DNA of 64,000 nucleotides from Salmonella enterica subsp. enterica serovar Typhimurium str. LT2 (GTDB lineage Bacteria; Pseudomonadota; Gammaproteobacteria; Enterobacterales; Enterobacteriaceae): the NCBI RefSeq assembly GCF_000006945.2, contig NC_003277.2:1-64000 (forward strand). The letters are read 5' to 3'. Positions 26,267-35,117 of this stretch are shown here, piece after piece. The position numbers were made by a program, and so were the translations under genes. Positions within the stretch are counted from its first letter, which is position 1. Every line of letters begins with the position of its first letter. The notes under the pieces are model-generated. The model saw only the letters and a list, made by a program, of their open reading frames with translations. It searched no databases and was not told the DNA's origin.

Positions 26267-26917
26267 TCAATCGTGTTTTTCATCATAAGCCCTGACATAA
26301 AATTCCCCTGATGATGAGAAGTGTTTTTTTATTTCTTGTAAGCTAGGAAGTATGTTGGATGTTTTCCAAGAATCAATGAATTGTACATATGGTTTTTTAT
26401 CATATTCACAGATAACCACAGCGTTGAAATCATGTCTACATTCGCCAATTATTGGAGCTATGTAGTTCTCTGCGCTAATGATAAAAGAACTTTCCCTCTT
26501 AATGTCATAACGGTTTAATATTTCTTTTTCCACCTCATCGATGGAATTTAAACAATATGATTGGTTAAGCTCATGACCAAAAATGATTTTATCAACAATG
26601 GCGCTGTCTAATCCCACTGTAGGAGAGGCAGTGTTCTTCGAACTTAATATATCCTGTCGGTGATGTATGTTATAATGTAAACACGCTGATAATAAAACGC
26701 AGTTCCCAGAGTAATGGACGTATGTATTATTTACATATCTAGCCATTTGTTTTAAATTATCTCGACTCAAATTTTGTGGATACAAAATTCTCTCTTTTGA
26801 TTCAATACAAAGCGCATCTTTAATTCTCTTGACTTCATTTGAATCATTATTATTGATATTTTTTGAATTTATACGTGATATTATATCTTGGGATGACGCA
26901 CTACCAGAAACTCTCAT
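26267..26917 (-). CDS. spvD: SpvD, type III effector cysteine hydrolase
   Basis: A 216-residue effector with a papain-like catalytic triad Cys73 (SGNCVLL), His162 (ECRHDFN) and Asp182 (FIDSWK). SpvD blocks NF-kB dependent responses by interfering with nuclear import (established). Residue 161 is Arg; this position is known to vary between serovars, Arg being the Typhimurium form with lower activity and Gly the Enteritidis form. The gene is AT-rich relative to its neighbours. It is the last gene of the spv operon and 260 bp follow spvC. Confidence 0.95.
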   Translation of the reverse strand: MRVSGSASSQDIISRINSKNINNNDSNEVKRIKDALCIESKERILYPQNLSRDNLKQMARYVNNTYVHYSGNCVLLSACLHYNIHHRQDILSSKNTASPTVGLDSAIVDKIIFGHELNQSYCLNSIDEVEKEILNRYDIKRESSFIISAENYIAPIIGECRHDFNAVVICEYDKKPYVQFIDSWKTSNILPSLQEIKKHFSSSGEFYVRAYDEKHD

Positions 26918-27177
26918 AGTTACACTACCTCAATAAAATGCATATTACAAAACATTAAATATAATATTTTTCAAAAAACGCTCTTGCTTATGTAATTTTC
27001 ACCATTACAGTGCGGACATATCAATATGCATGAGCGTTATTCCTTTACGGTGCCGGAATTCGTCAGTAAGGGGGGAGCCTTCAATGAAAATTTGTAATTT
27101 ATTGATTAATAAATTAATGAGCATTTAAAATAGCTGTTTAACGGCGTTTACTGTTCCGTTGCTCCCCAAACCCATAC

Positions 27178-27903
27178 TTACTCTGTCATCAAACGATAAA
27201 ACGGTTCCTCACGTAAAGCCTGTCTCTGCATTTCGCCACCATCACGCCCACTTCGTAGTTCATTACGATAACTGAGATATTTCCAATTTTCAGGATGAAC
27301 GTCTGACTCAGGACACTGTCCTGAAATAACCCCATTTTCGGATAGTCTGGATTCCAGACACTCTATAAATTGCCGTGTCTTGTGGAGAAACGACGCACTG
27401 TACTGCGAATTTTCCTGGTCTGGTTTTATATACAACGTGAACTGAGCGCCCAGGCTAACACGGGCTTGTTGAACGACCTTCTCCATATCGGTCACTTTCC
27501 ACTTATCTACCGGACTGTCCTCTGAAAACAGCAATCCGGACAGCGCTTGAAATGCTTGTGGCACCATATCCCTGAGCACACTGATGTGGAACTTGTCACC
27601 GGCAAATTTGCCCTGAGACTGAGGTGATTCTCGACGAGCATGGATGAAAACATCGTAACCATGGTTATTCAGCTGAAAACCTTGGCTCATAGCAAAGAAA
27701 CCACTCTGGCGCATCCCTGAATAGTCAGGCACATCCAGCGCCTCTTTAAAGTGGGATACCGGCATCTTCCGCATTTGGTTGTGCAAGGAGTTGAAATTAT
27801 TTTTCAGGTGCTTATTTGTAGATGGTATTTCCGCCCCATCATAAGCAGCTACAATATTCAAAGGAGGGATGTTTAGATTTAGATTAGGCCTATTTATGGG
27901 CAT
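27178..27903 (-). CDS. spvC: SpvC, MAP-kinase phosphothreonine lyase effector
   Basis: A 241-residue OspF-family effector that removes phosphate from phosphothreonine of ERK, p38 and JNK by beta-elimination (established). His106 (DKFHISV) and Lys136 (DKWKVTD) of the active site are present, and the N-terminus holds the kinase docking motif (RPNLNLNIPPLNI). Complete length. A good ribosome site (GGAG) lies ahead of the ATG. Regulated by SpvR and stationary-phase sigma factor as part of the spv operon. Confidence 0.97.
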   Translation of the reverse strand: MPINRPNLNLNIPPLNIVAAYDGAEIPSTNKHLKNNFNSLHNQMRKMPVSHFKEALDVPDYSGMRQSGFFAMSQGFQLNNHGYDVFIHARRESPQSQGKFAGDKFHISVLRDMVPQAFQALSGLLFSEDSPVDKWKVTDMEKVVQQARVSLGAQFTLYIKPDQENSQYSASFLHKTRQFIECLESRLSENGVISGQCPESDVHPENWKYLSYRNELRSGRDGGEMQRQALREEPFYRLMTE

Positions 27904-28184
27904 GGGAAATCTCCTTTGCGATATGGATATATCGCCATATTATTAGATATAAATTCTCAGTTTTTTTTTAATAAAACGATTAGTTATCCAGAAAACCTCA
28001 TTTTTTATCAGGCGAAAAAATGATATTTCGGTCCGTTCCGAGCAGAAAGTTAAAGAAGGGTAATGGCAAAAGTTTAGATGCACTACTTTGCGGGCCTAGG
28101 GTGACGGAAAAATCTGGGGTTCCGGAGTATAACCCCTTATAGAGCTAGGCCGCTCATACCACTTCTGGAATAGATTCTTAGTAT

Positions 28185-29960
28185 CTATGAGTTGAGTACC
28201 CTCATGTTTATTATTCTTTTTATCCTGTTTGTGTCAGCAGTTGCATCATCACTTAATCTCAGCTTACTAAGCTGGCTTGCAAAGTCTTGGGATCCACAAT
28301 TTACAATGCTTTCGATTTTGAGTTTAGTATTTGGAGGGAAAAGCATCTCTGCCTCTCCCTTAAAATGTGCAACATCTCCGAGTATTCTACCTTTATGTCC
28401 TTTTTCTAGGTATATGTTGAGAATAGTGTCATTTATCCATGCCTTATCTGGCGATGTACTCATAAAAGCTTTATCTATTATTATATTACCTATAGTAGTG
28501 TATTCCTTCAGCACATCCGATAATGCGGGCTTATCAAGCTTCAGGCCCCGGTATACGACTCTGTGATCTGTTTCGGGAAGTGAACTTAATCCCTCCGCAA
28601 TATCATTTATATAAACTGACATGGCATTTTTAAACTCCTCATCACTGGGTTCATTTGTGGAAAGATAGTCTCTGGAGAGCAGAGTTTCTTTTGCCTGTGT
28701 TTCAGGATAATCATCCCCACGTAAATATTTATTAATCACACTGTACCCTTGAGCTGAATAGTACCTCAGAGCTTGAATCTGCTTTGATTCCTCTACAATC
28801 GCCCATTTTGATTTTGGTCGAGATGAATTACCTCCCATCATCGGAGGAGGCGGTGGCGGTGGCATCATATTGTTGACAGGAGCTCTTCTATAACCGTCGC
28901 CTTCATAGGCCAGCGTCCGAGCAGCGCAAAGCTGTGTCAGTATCGGATTTTCGTCATACTCCAGCAGCAGACGGGAAACCAGCGTATCGGCTTCACCCAG
29001 TTCATCAGGAAAGTGGTGGAACATCAGGACTTGGCGGCACAGGCGATGGAGGCGGATCTCAAAGCCGTAGTTATACAGGGAGAAGGGATCCTGGCGGGCG
29101 AGCCAGCTGTTCTGAGCAGTGAATGCAGGCGGTACCTGTGGATCTACACCACGTTCGCCGTAGTCAAACACTAGGGTGAACAGCCACTGTACCGCGGGTG
29201 TGGCGCTAGTCCAGAGGTACAGATCGGCGGCGGGGGTCGCGTTGCCATACTGTACCTTGCTGAGATAGCGCATGGCGCTGCGATCGCGTCCGGCCTCGTT
29301 CCCATTGAGGTCCACATTGTCACCGTTCTCCGCCAAGTAGGAGTAATAGATATGCTCGCCGGCAGGGGTCACCGACTCCTCAACCAGCCATTGCGCCGTA
29401 TGAGAGGCGGCCTGCGGATCGCTGAGGCGTGCTGCGGCGGTTTTCCCCAGCAGGTGCAGGATGCCGTTACTGTCATGCAGTAACCAGAAATCATCGCCGT
29501 TGCTGTTGCCCACCCAGTACTCCAGGCGATAAAAACTGCTCTCCGTGCGGGGCTGATAGCGGGTCACCGTGTAGCTTTGCGGGAACGATACGTCACCGTA
29601 CGCGAAGCAGGTGACGGGATTGGGGGCATCACCGGTGCTGAGCGTTTGAACCAGCACTTCTCCGTCCGGCCCCAGAAACTCATCGCTGTCGTTATACTGC
29701 GGCACGCCATGGCTGGTGCGGCGGGCAATGCTCATTGTCGCGCAGGACCAGCCCACGCCGAAGGGGCCATTGCCGCCACCGCTGCTGTAGTGCAGCGCCA
29801 GCGCAGGCGCAAAGCCGCGTTCGGCGCTGATGGGCAGAGGCAGCGTTATACTGGCTAGGCCGTCAGGGCCTGACTGACTCAGCGCCTTGCCCCCTTTTGG
29901 CAGGAAAGGGGGAGTGATCAGCGCTAAAGTGGCAGATGAAAAACCATTTAGTATCAACAT
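28185..29960 (-). CDS. spvB: SpvB, actin ADP-ribosyltransferase effector
   Basis: A 591-residue protein: an N-terminal domain related to the TcaC/SpvB insecticidal-toxin family (about 1-360), a linker of seven prolines (MMPPPPPPPMMGG) and a C-terminal mono-ADP-ribosyltransferase domain. The catalytic E-x-E is present as Glu536 and Glu538 (KGEAEMLF), as is the STS motif (AFMSTSPDKAW). It modifies G-actin and depolymerises the cytoskeleton of infected cells (established). The N-terminal half is much richer in GC than the C-terminal half, suggesting an old gene fusion. Confidence 0.97.
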   Translation of the reverse strand: MLILNGFSSATLALITPPFLPKGGKALSQSGPDGLASITLPLPISAERGFAPALALHYSSGGGNGPFGVGWSCATMSIARRTSHGVPQYNDSDEFLGPDGEVLVQTLSTGDAPNPVTCFAYGDVSFPQSYTVTRYQPRTESSFYRLEYWVGNSNGDDFWLLHDSNGILHLLGKTAAARLSDPQAASHTAQWLVEESVTPAGEHIYYSYLAENGDNVDLNGNEAGRDRSAMRYLSKVQYGNATPAADLYLWTSATPAVQWLFTLVFDYGERGVDPQVPPAFTAQNSWLARQDPFSLYNYGFEIRLHRLCRQVLMFHHFPDELGEADTLVSRLLLEYDENPILTQLCAARTLAYEGDGYRRAPVNNMMPPPPPPPMMGGNSSRPKSKWAIVEESKQIQALRYYSAQGYSVINKYLRGDDYPETQAKETLLSRDYLSTNEPSDEEFKNAMSVYINDIAEGLSSLPETDHRVVYRGLKLDKPALSDVLKEYTTIGNIIIDKAFMSTSPDKAWINDTILNIYLEKGHKGRILGDVAHFKGEAEMLFPPNTKLKIESIVNCGSQDFASQLSKLRLSDDATADTNRIKRIINMRVLNS

Positions 29961-30141
29961 ACACTATCTCCTGAAACTGGCCGTCTGACGATGGCCAGGT
30001 ATATTTTCTGCTTACAGCGTCTGCTCTACGGCCTGTTCAAAAGTGCTGCCGCCGTACAGCGCGGTAGAATGCACCTGAACAATGACGTCGCTCAGATTCT
30101 GCAGAATGGTCTGCTGCTCACTACTCTGGTAGCGCGGGAAG

Positions 30142-30909
30142 CTAAACTGCCGGCTGGCACGCAGAGTACCCGCAATCAACTGTTCCACCTGGGGGAACGG
30201 TAATCGCTAACTGTCGGGCAAAGGTATTCAGTGCTTCAAATGGCGTATAGTCGGCGGTTTTCAGCCCCAGATTGGTCTGGTAAAAAGAGGTCAGGTCAGT
30301 GGCGGTACTGTTGTCCGGCTCGGTCGGCAGTGTCTGCTGCTCTGGTGACAGCCGGCTGGCGAGCTCCATGGCATAGTTACTGTTATCGCCGGTCAGCGAG
30401 TTGCTCAGGAACCACGGCCAGTCAATGCTGCTCTCGCTGATAATATCTTCCAGCGACACATCGGTATTCAGCAGAGATAACTCCACCTGGTCGTGTGGAA
30501 AATGATACGGCAGCAGGGTCGGTATTTGCTGGTTAATGGCATCATTAACCACCATCAGGGTGGCCAGGTCCGGCCGACGCTCTGCCTGTCCCTGAATACC
30601 GCCGACAGCGGAACTGCTCAGGTTCGTGCCATTGTCCGGTGTCTGCTGCAAGGTCCCCCGAACTCTGCGGGTCAATTGATTTTCTCGGAACATGCAGCGG
30701 ATATACTGCGCCTGGCCCATCGCCAGGTCCCAGGTTTTACCTCCGCGGGAGCCCGGCCATGACATATTGGCGTTAATAAACTGTTTACGGGTCTGACGGA
30801 CAATATCAAACACGGAATAATAATTATATTTTGCAAAATTCCCTGCCGGGACCCGGATGGCGGTTTCGACCTGTGAAAGTGCCGGACTGGTGGTCTGATT
30901 CATATTCAT
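30142..30909 (-). CDS. spvA: SpvA, spv operon protein (TcA-like N-terminal domain)
   Basis: A 255-residue protein that is the first gene of the spvABCD operon. Its sequence (SSAVGGIQGQAERRPDLATLMVVNDAINQQIPTLLPYHFPHD...) resembles part of insecticidal toxin complex A components, which matches the TcaC-like start of SpvB. Its role is unclear: reported as an outer-membrane-associated protein and as a negative modulator of spv expression. About 180 bp separate it from spvB. The promoter upstream is activated by SpvR. Confidence 0.95.
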   Translation of the reverse strand: MNMNQTTSPALSQVETAIRVPAGNFAKYNYYSVFDIVRQTRKQFINANMSWPGSRGGKTWDLAMGQAQYIRCMFRENQLTRRVRGTLQQTPDNGTNLSSSAVGGIQGQAERRPDLATLMVVNDAINQQIPTLLPYHFPHDQVELSLLNTDVSLEDIISESSIDWPWFLSNSLTGDNSNYAMELASRLSPEQQTLPTEPDNSTATDLTSFYQTNLGLKTADYTPFEALNTFARQLAITVPPGGTVDCGYSACQPAV

Positions 30910-31082
30910 AAATAATGATGACTCCTGAAAATAAACAGAATGAAATCCTGAAGACTGATAATGTCTGCAGGGGAATTATTTTGTATTGCCAGAAAATGAG
31001 TGGCTTATATTGAGTTTATTTATGTGCTATTTTTCTGCTGTGCGGAATCGCGGTTCCCGGTGTGCAAAGATGGCACAACAAA

Positions 31083-31323
31083 TTAACTCAGGAATAAACA
31101 ACGTTCAGCGCTCCGGCGTCGGGTCAGGCCGGGAACAACCTGACCGCTGGCGTGGTCCCATTTCAGGAATTCATTCGCTGCGCCGTCATAGTCACCGTTA
31201 TTCAGTTTCTTCAGTAAAGTGGCGTGAGCCAGCGCGTTAATGCCCATGTTTTAGGTAATCCACCAGAGCATCAAACTGATTCTGTGTCAGATTGACGGCG
31301 ACCAGCCGGTTTACTCCATGCTC
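31083..31323 (-). pseudogene. Phage lysozyme (endolysin) C-terminal fragment between spvR and spvA
   Basis: On the minus strand, two frames joined by a shift near 31240 give NRLVAVNLTQNQFDALVDYL, then NMGINALAHATLLKKLNNGD and ANEFLKWDHASGQVVPGLTR to TAA at 31083. This is the C-terminal part of lambdoid-type lysozymes (glycoside hydrolase family 24; compare LTQDQFDALVSF and GLVRRRAAE). The catalytic N-terminal part is absent. The rest of the spvR-spvA gap (30910-31082, 31324-31420) holds the spvA promoter region. Confidence 0.75.
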
Positions 31324-31420
31324 CGCGGTGAACTACCGCTATGGAGGATGGGGATTGCTGACAATCTGAATCTGGCAAATGCCGTGAATACAGGTGTTGC
31401 GGCCCTTACGCTGCATAAGG

Positions 31421-32314
31421 TCAGAAGGTGGACTGTTTCAGTTCCTGCTGTATCAGTTTTATAGCTTTACGATAATCTGGTGTCTCCCGTTTCTTGGTCG
31501 GGTAATACAAGGAGGTACAGAGCGCTACGCCTTTGATGTGCAGTGCGTGATCTGTTGATAATCCCAGAGCCCGACAGACTCTGACGGGGATGAGTAACAT
31601 CGCCAGCCCTTGTTGTAACCGGTACAGTGAACTGAACAAATCGACGTTATCAAAACTGAATGCAGGGTTGGTAATACCTAGTGTCTGTTCAAAAAAATGG
31701 TATATGGTGTCCAGATTAAAATTTTTAGCCCCCTCATGAAAAAGTACAGGTGTTCCGGCCAGCCTGTTGATATCAGGTTTGCCGCAGAGAAAGAATTTTT
31801 TAGGAATAAATAACATGACCCCACCCTCCACTGATGTCCGGCAGACAAGCGATTCCCGATGAAAATAATTTCTGGCAGAAATAACAATGCAGTTGTTTGT
31901 CTGACACAGTTCTTCTATTATTTGGCTGTTAACGGCTCTCCCCATTATATTTGTTTTTTGGCCGGAAATGGTCAGTGCTGAAATGATCAGATTTTTTAAA
32001 CTTCCCGGATAAATTTCGTCAAATATTATTTCTAGTTGTTTCGTTTTACCCGTAGGTCCGATTTCCTGCTCCAGTGCATGTAAGAAAATATAATGGGATT
32101 TTACTTTTCGATAAATAGTTTGTGCAAATTCGGTTGGGATAAGAGTGCCATTCTTCCGTATAAAGAGTCTTTGTTTCAGCTCTCTTTCCAGGTCTGAAAT
32201 AACCCTGCTCAGCGGGGTTCGGGTGATATACAGTACTGATGTTGCGATACTGAAGGAACCTGTTTCCATCAGTGTTATGAAAATTTTTAATTTTTTATTA
32301 ATCAAGAAATCCAT
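31421..32314 (-). CDS. spvR: SpvR, LysR-type activator of the spv operon
   Basis: A 297-residue LysR-family regulator: N-terminal winged HTH (FITLMETGSFSIATSVLYITRTPLSRVISDLERELKQRLFIRK, about 12-55) and a C-terminal effector-binding domain. It activates spvA and its own promoter together with RpoS (established). It lies upstream of spvA in the same direction. No known small-molecule ligand. The start is the ATG at 32314 after AAGGAGAT. Confidence 0.95.
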   Translation of the reverse strand: MDFLINKKLKIFITLMETGSFSIATSVLYITRTPLSRVISDLERELKQRLFIRKNGTLIPTEFAQTIYRKVKSHYIFLHALEQEIGPTGKTKQLEIIFDEIYPGSLKNLIISALTISGQKTNIMGRAVNSQIIEELCQTNNCIVISARNYFHRESLVCRTSVEGGVMLFIPKKFFLCGKPDINRLAGTPVLFHEGAKNFNLDTIYHFFEQTLGITNPAFSFDNVDLFSSLYRLQQGLAMLLIPVRVCRALGLSTDHALHIKGVALCTSLYYPTKKRETPDYRKAIKLIQQELKQSTF

Positions 32315-32589
32315 AATATCTCCTTTTTTTTTTCAGAATAATCCTGAAAAAATGTTTTGATGTGCAAAAACAGGATGGCGGTGACCTGTTTTTGCACAGA
32401 CTGATTAGTTCTTACTAATCATGGGGTTACTGGATAGGATTATGGGCGATAGATTTTATGCATACCCTGACTTTATTTCTGAGTGGATTTAATTGACCTG
32501 TTATGATGTATAGCTGGATAACAACGATGTATACCCATGATCAATGAAGATGCTTGGTTTCAAAAATAATCAGGATCATGCTGATGGCT

Positions 32590-32715
32590 ATGAATGTTGA
32601 GTTGACCGCAGAACAAAAAATCGCTCTTGAAGCATTACAACGAAAAAGTCGCGATCCCATAAATGAACAGAACCGATGTACGACCGGGCCGGAATTAAAC
32701 GGGAGGCGTTATTAG
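32590..32715 (+). pseudogene. IS630-family transposase N-terminal fragment
   Basis: A 41-codon frame (MNVELTAEQKIALEALQRKSRDP...) similar to the N-terminus of IS630-type transposases, which begin with a helix-turn-helix around this motif. It ends in TAG after NGRRY. It is separate from the full IS630 element 100 bp downstream. Bases 32315-32589 upstream hold nothing identified apart from AT-rich spvR promoter sequence. Confidence 0.45.
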
Positions 32716-32822
32716 GCCTGGCGCACTACAGGACAGAATGCAGAGCCTTTTTATAGGTTCAGTCGAACGAAAACTCACGCCAGGCGAGAAAGGTTGTCTG
32801 AAAAATCGATTAGTGTGCACTA

Positions 32823-33974
32823 AATAGCTTCGCAAAATAGTAGATCACTGAAAGGGAACTCAGCCCGGATTGTGCGATCTGATCAATCGCCAAACATCAC
32901 AAATCACCAACCGGACTGAGCGATGCCGATCATAGCAGCAATTCCTGATGAAGAACGACAACTGATGCGCAAAGAGGCCCAACAAACCCACGATAAAAAC
33001 CATGCGCGACGGCTTATCGCCATGCTGATGCTGCATCAGGGAATGACCGTCACTGACGTTGCCAGATTACTCTGTGCCGCCCGTTCATCCGTTGGTCGAT
33101 GGATAAACTGGTTTACTTTACATGGTGTTGAAGGACTAAAAAGCCTCAGACCCGGACGTGCTCCACGCTGGCCGGTCGCTGATATCCTTCAGCTCTTGCC
33201 ACTATTGGTACAGCGTTCCCCGAAGGATTTTGGCTGGCTGCGCTCACGCTGGAGCACGGAGCTTCTGGCACTCGTCATCAACCGACTTTTTGATGTGACG
33301 CTGCACCGCTCCACCCTGCACCGATATCTGAGGCAGGCAGATATGGTCTGGCGCAGGGCAGCGCCAACGCTGAAAATCAAAGATCCGCACTATGAAGAAA
33401 AACGGCTTGTCATTGATCAGGCGCTGGCTCAGGAGCAGACTGCACATCCTGTGTTTTATCAGGATGAAGTCGACATCGACCTGAACCCAAAAATTGGCGC
33501 TGACTGGATGCCCAAAGGGCAACAGAAACGCATCGCCACGCCGGGACAGAACCAGAAGCATTATCTGGCAGGCGCACTGCATTCAGGTACGGGACGGGTT
33601 CACTACGTCAGTGGCAGCAGCAAGAGTTCTGATTTATTTATCAGTCTGTTAGAAACGTTACGCCGTACATACAGGCGGGCGAAAACCATCACACTGGTGG
33701 CGGATAACTACATCATCCATAAAAGCCGCAAAGTGGAACGCTGGCTGGAAGAAAACCCGAAGTTCCGGTTGCTGTTCCTGCCGATGTATTCGCCGTGGCT
33801 GAATCCGATAGAGCGACTGTGGTTGTCGTTACACGAAACCATAACGAGAAATCATCAGTGTCGGTACATGTGGCAGTTACTGAAACAGGTAGCACAATTT
33901 ATGAATGCCGCTTCACTGTTTCCCGGCAATCAACAGGGTCTGGCTAAAGTGGAGCGGTAATATGCGAAGCTATT
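32823..33974 (+). mobile_element. IS630-family insertion sequence
   Basis: The terminal inverted repeats AATAGCTTCGCA (32823-32834) and TGCGAAGCTATT (33963-33974) enclose a single transposase gene. IS630 elements duplicate TA. The left end is preceded by TA (32821-32822), but the right end runs straight into the end of the next transposon (TGTAGC), so the matching TA is not seen there. About 1.15 kb long, a normal size. Confidence 0.8.
32923..33960 (+). CDS. IS630-family transposase
   Basis: A 345-residue transposase with an N-terminal HTH (QGMTVTDVARLLCAARSSVGRWINWF) and a DDE catalytic core: first Asp in YQDEVDIDLNP, second in LVADNYIIHKS, Glu in WLNPIERLW. It shows strong similarity to the IS630 type protein of Shigella. 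The gene is intact, so the element could be active. Its left flank carries a second IS630 fragment, and its right end is the junction with the mig-5 transposon. Confidence 0.9.
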   Translation: MPIIAAIPDEERQLMRKEAQQTHDKNHARRLIAMLMLHQGMTVTDVARLLCAARSSVGRWINWFTLHGVEGLKSLRPGRAPRWPVADILQLLPLLVQRSPKDFGWLRSRWSTELLALVINRLFDVTLHRSTLHRYLRQADMVWRRAAPTLKIKDPHYEEKRLVIDQALAQEQTAHPVFYQDEVDIDLNPKIGADWMPKGQQKRIATPGQNQKHYLAGALHSGTGRVHYVSGSSKSSDLFISLLETLRRTYRRAKTITLVADNYIIHKSRKVERWLEENPKFRLLFLPMYSPWLNPIERLWLSLHETITRNHQCRYMWQLLKQVAQFMNAASLFPGNQQGLAKVER

Positions 33975-34178
33975 TGTAGCGGCTCGCAATCGAAATCCCC
34001 CCGACTCGCAATCAGCGCCAATTTTGGCTCACATTAACTGCAAATGAAAAACGCCACCGGCTCACATTAGGTGATAATGGGCTCGCATTTATCCTGCCCG
34101 GCTCGCAATCCATTCCACCGGGCTCACAATAACTGCAAATCAACATCGTCATATTGGCAGACCGACCGCCAGCATTCT
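33975..34178 (+). repeat. Left inverted end of the mig-5 transposon, seven transposase-site repeats
   Basis: It is nearly identical to the reverse complement of 38389-38592. Within it a unit of the form GGCTCRCAWT recurs seven times about every 20-30 bp (for example GGCTCGCAATC, GGCTCACATTA, GGCTCGCATTT), as expected for multiple transposase binding sites. The inner 30 bp overlap the end of the ATPase gene. Confidence 0.9.
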
Positions 34179-35117
34179 GTCGCGTAGTTCGGCCGTGCGG
34201 GCAGGGTCTAACTGATTATTAAATAATGCCCTGATTTCAGCTGGTTTTGCATCGAACTGCTCCACCATATCCTTCAGCCGGTAACCATGTCGCGTGAGCG
34301 TCGGCTCCAGGTCATCCAGCTGACGTGACAGCACGGATTCAACCAGAGTGGCAGTAATCGGTTTTTCGCCCGTCTGGTATCCTGCTTCCATCGCCAGCGT
34401 CAGGTGCAACTGGACCTGCAGCGGTGTTCGCAGTTTCATCGCCAGCAGGTCAACGGCTTCGGTCGTTAGAATATCTTCCGGCTTACCCTTACCGGTGCTG
34501 GTCTTCAGCAGCCACTGGATATATTCACGCTGACTGCCGGTGATCCCGTCCAGTGTAAAAATATCGGTACGATAGCCAATTTCCTCCATCGTCGGACGAC
34601 GCAGGTCATTACGCAGTTTTGGGTGACCGGCCAGAACGACGGACAGCCTACCACCGCCGTCTTCAACCACTTCCATCAGCCGTTTGAGCCCCGTTAGTGT
34701 ATTACCGTTCAGGTCATGGGCTTCATCAACAAACAGCGCCACCGGGCGTTTGCCTTTTTTGACCAGTTCCTGCAGCTCACGCTCGCGGCGTTCACCTTGT
34801 TTGTGGATCTGCACCTGTTTATCCTGTGCCAGGTCATAAAACAGGGCATTAATCAGCGTGGCGAGCCGGACACTCTGTTTGTCCACCGACAGGGAGCGGG
34901 CGACAATGATTTTATTTTCATCCAGCAGTTGCTGCTGCAGGCGTCGCAGAGTGACGGTTTTACCGCTTCCCACCACGCCACAGACCGCTATCAGTCGTCC
35001 TTCGCGTATCGCACCCTTAATGTCTTTCATCAGCTGCTTATGGTGGGCAGTTTCATAATACCCGGCCTGTTCAATAGACTGCGTCAGTCCATAATGCTCC
35101 ATCACTTCAACCCGCAT
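34149..35117 (-). CDS. TniB-like AAA ATPase (transposition target selection)
   Basis: A 322-residue AAA/ExeA-type ATPase with Walker A GVVGSGKT (residues 47-54) and Walker B ALFVDEAHD. Such proteins (TniB, MuB, Tn552 p271) help the transposase choose a target. The ATG at 35117 has AGGAGAGG upstream and overlaps the transposase stop by 11 bp. An upstream start at 35174 would lie deep inside the transposase gene. Its last codons lie within the left inverted end, so its 3' end is copied in the right end. Confidence 0.88.
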   Translation of the reverse strand: MRVEVMEHYGLTQSIEQAGYYETAHHKQLMKDIKGAIREGRLIAVCGVVGSGKTVTLRRLQQQLLDENKIIVARSLSVDKQSVRLATLINALFYDLAQDKQVQIHKQGERRERELQELVKKGKRPVALFVDEAHDLNGNTLTGLKRLMEVVEDGGGRLSVVLAGHPKLRNDLRRPTMEEIGYRTDIFTLDGITGSQREYIQWLLKTSTGKGKPEDILTTEAVDLLAMKLRTPLQVQLHLTLAMEAGYQTGEKPITATLVESVLSRQLDDLEPTLTRHGYRLKDMVEQFDAKPAEIRALFNNQLDPARTAELRDRMLAVGLPI

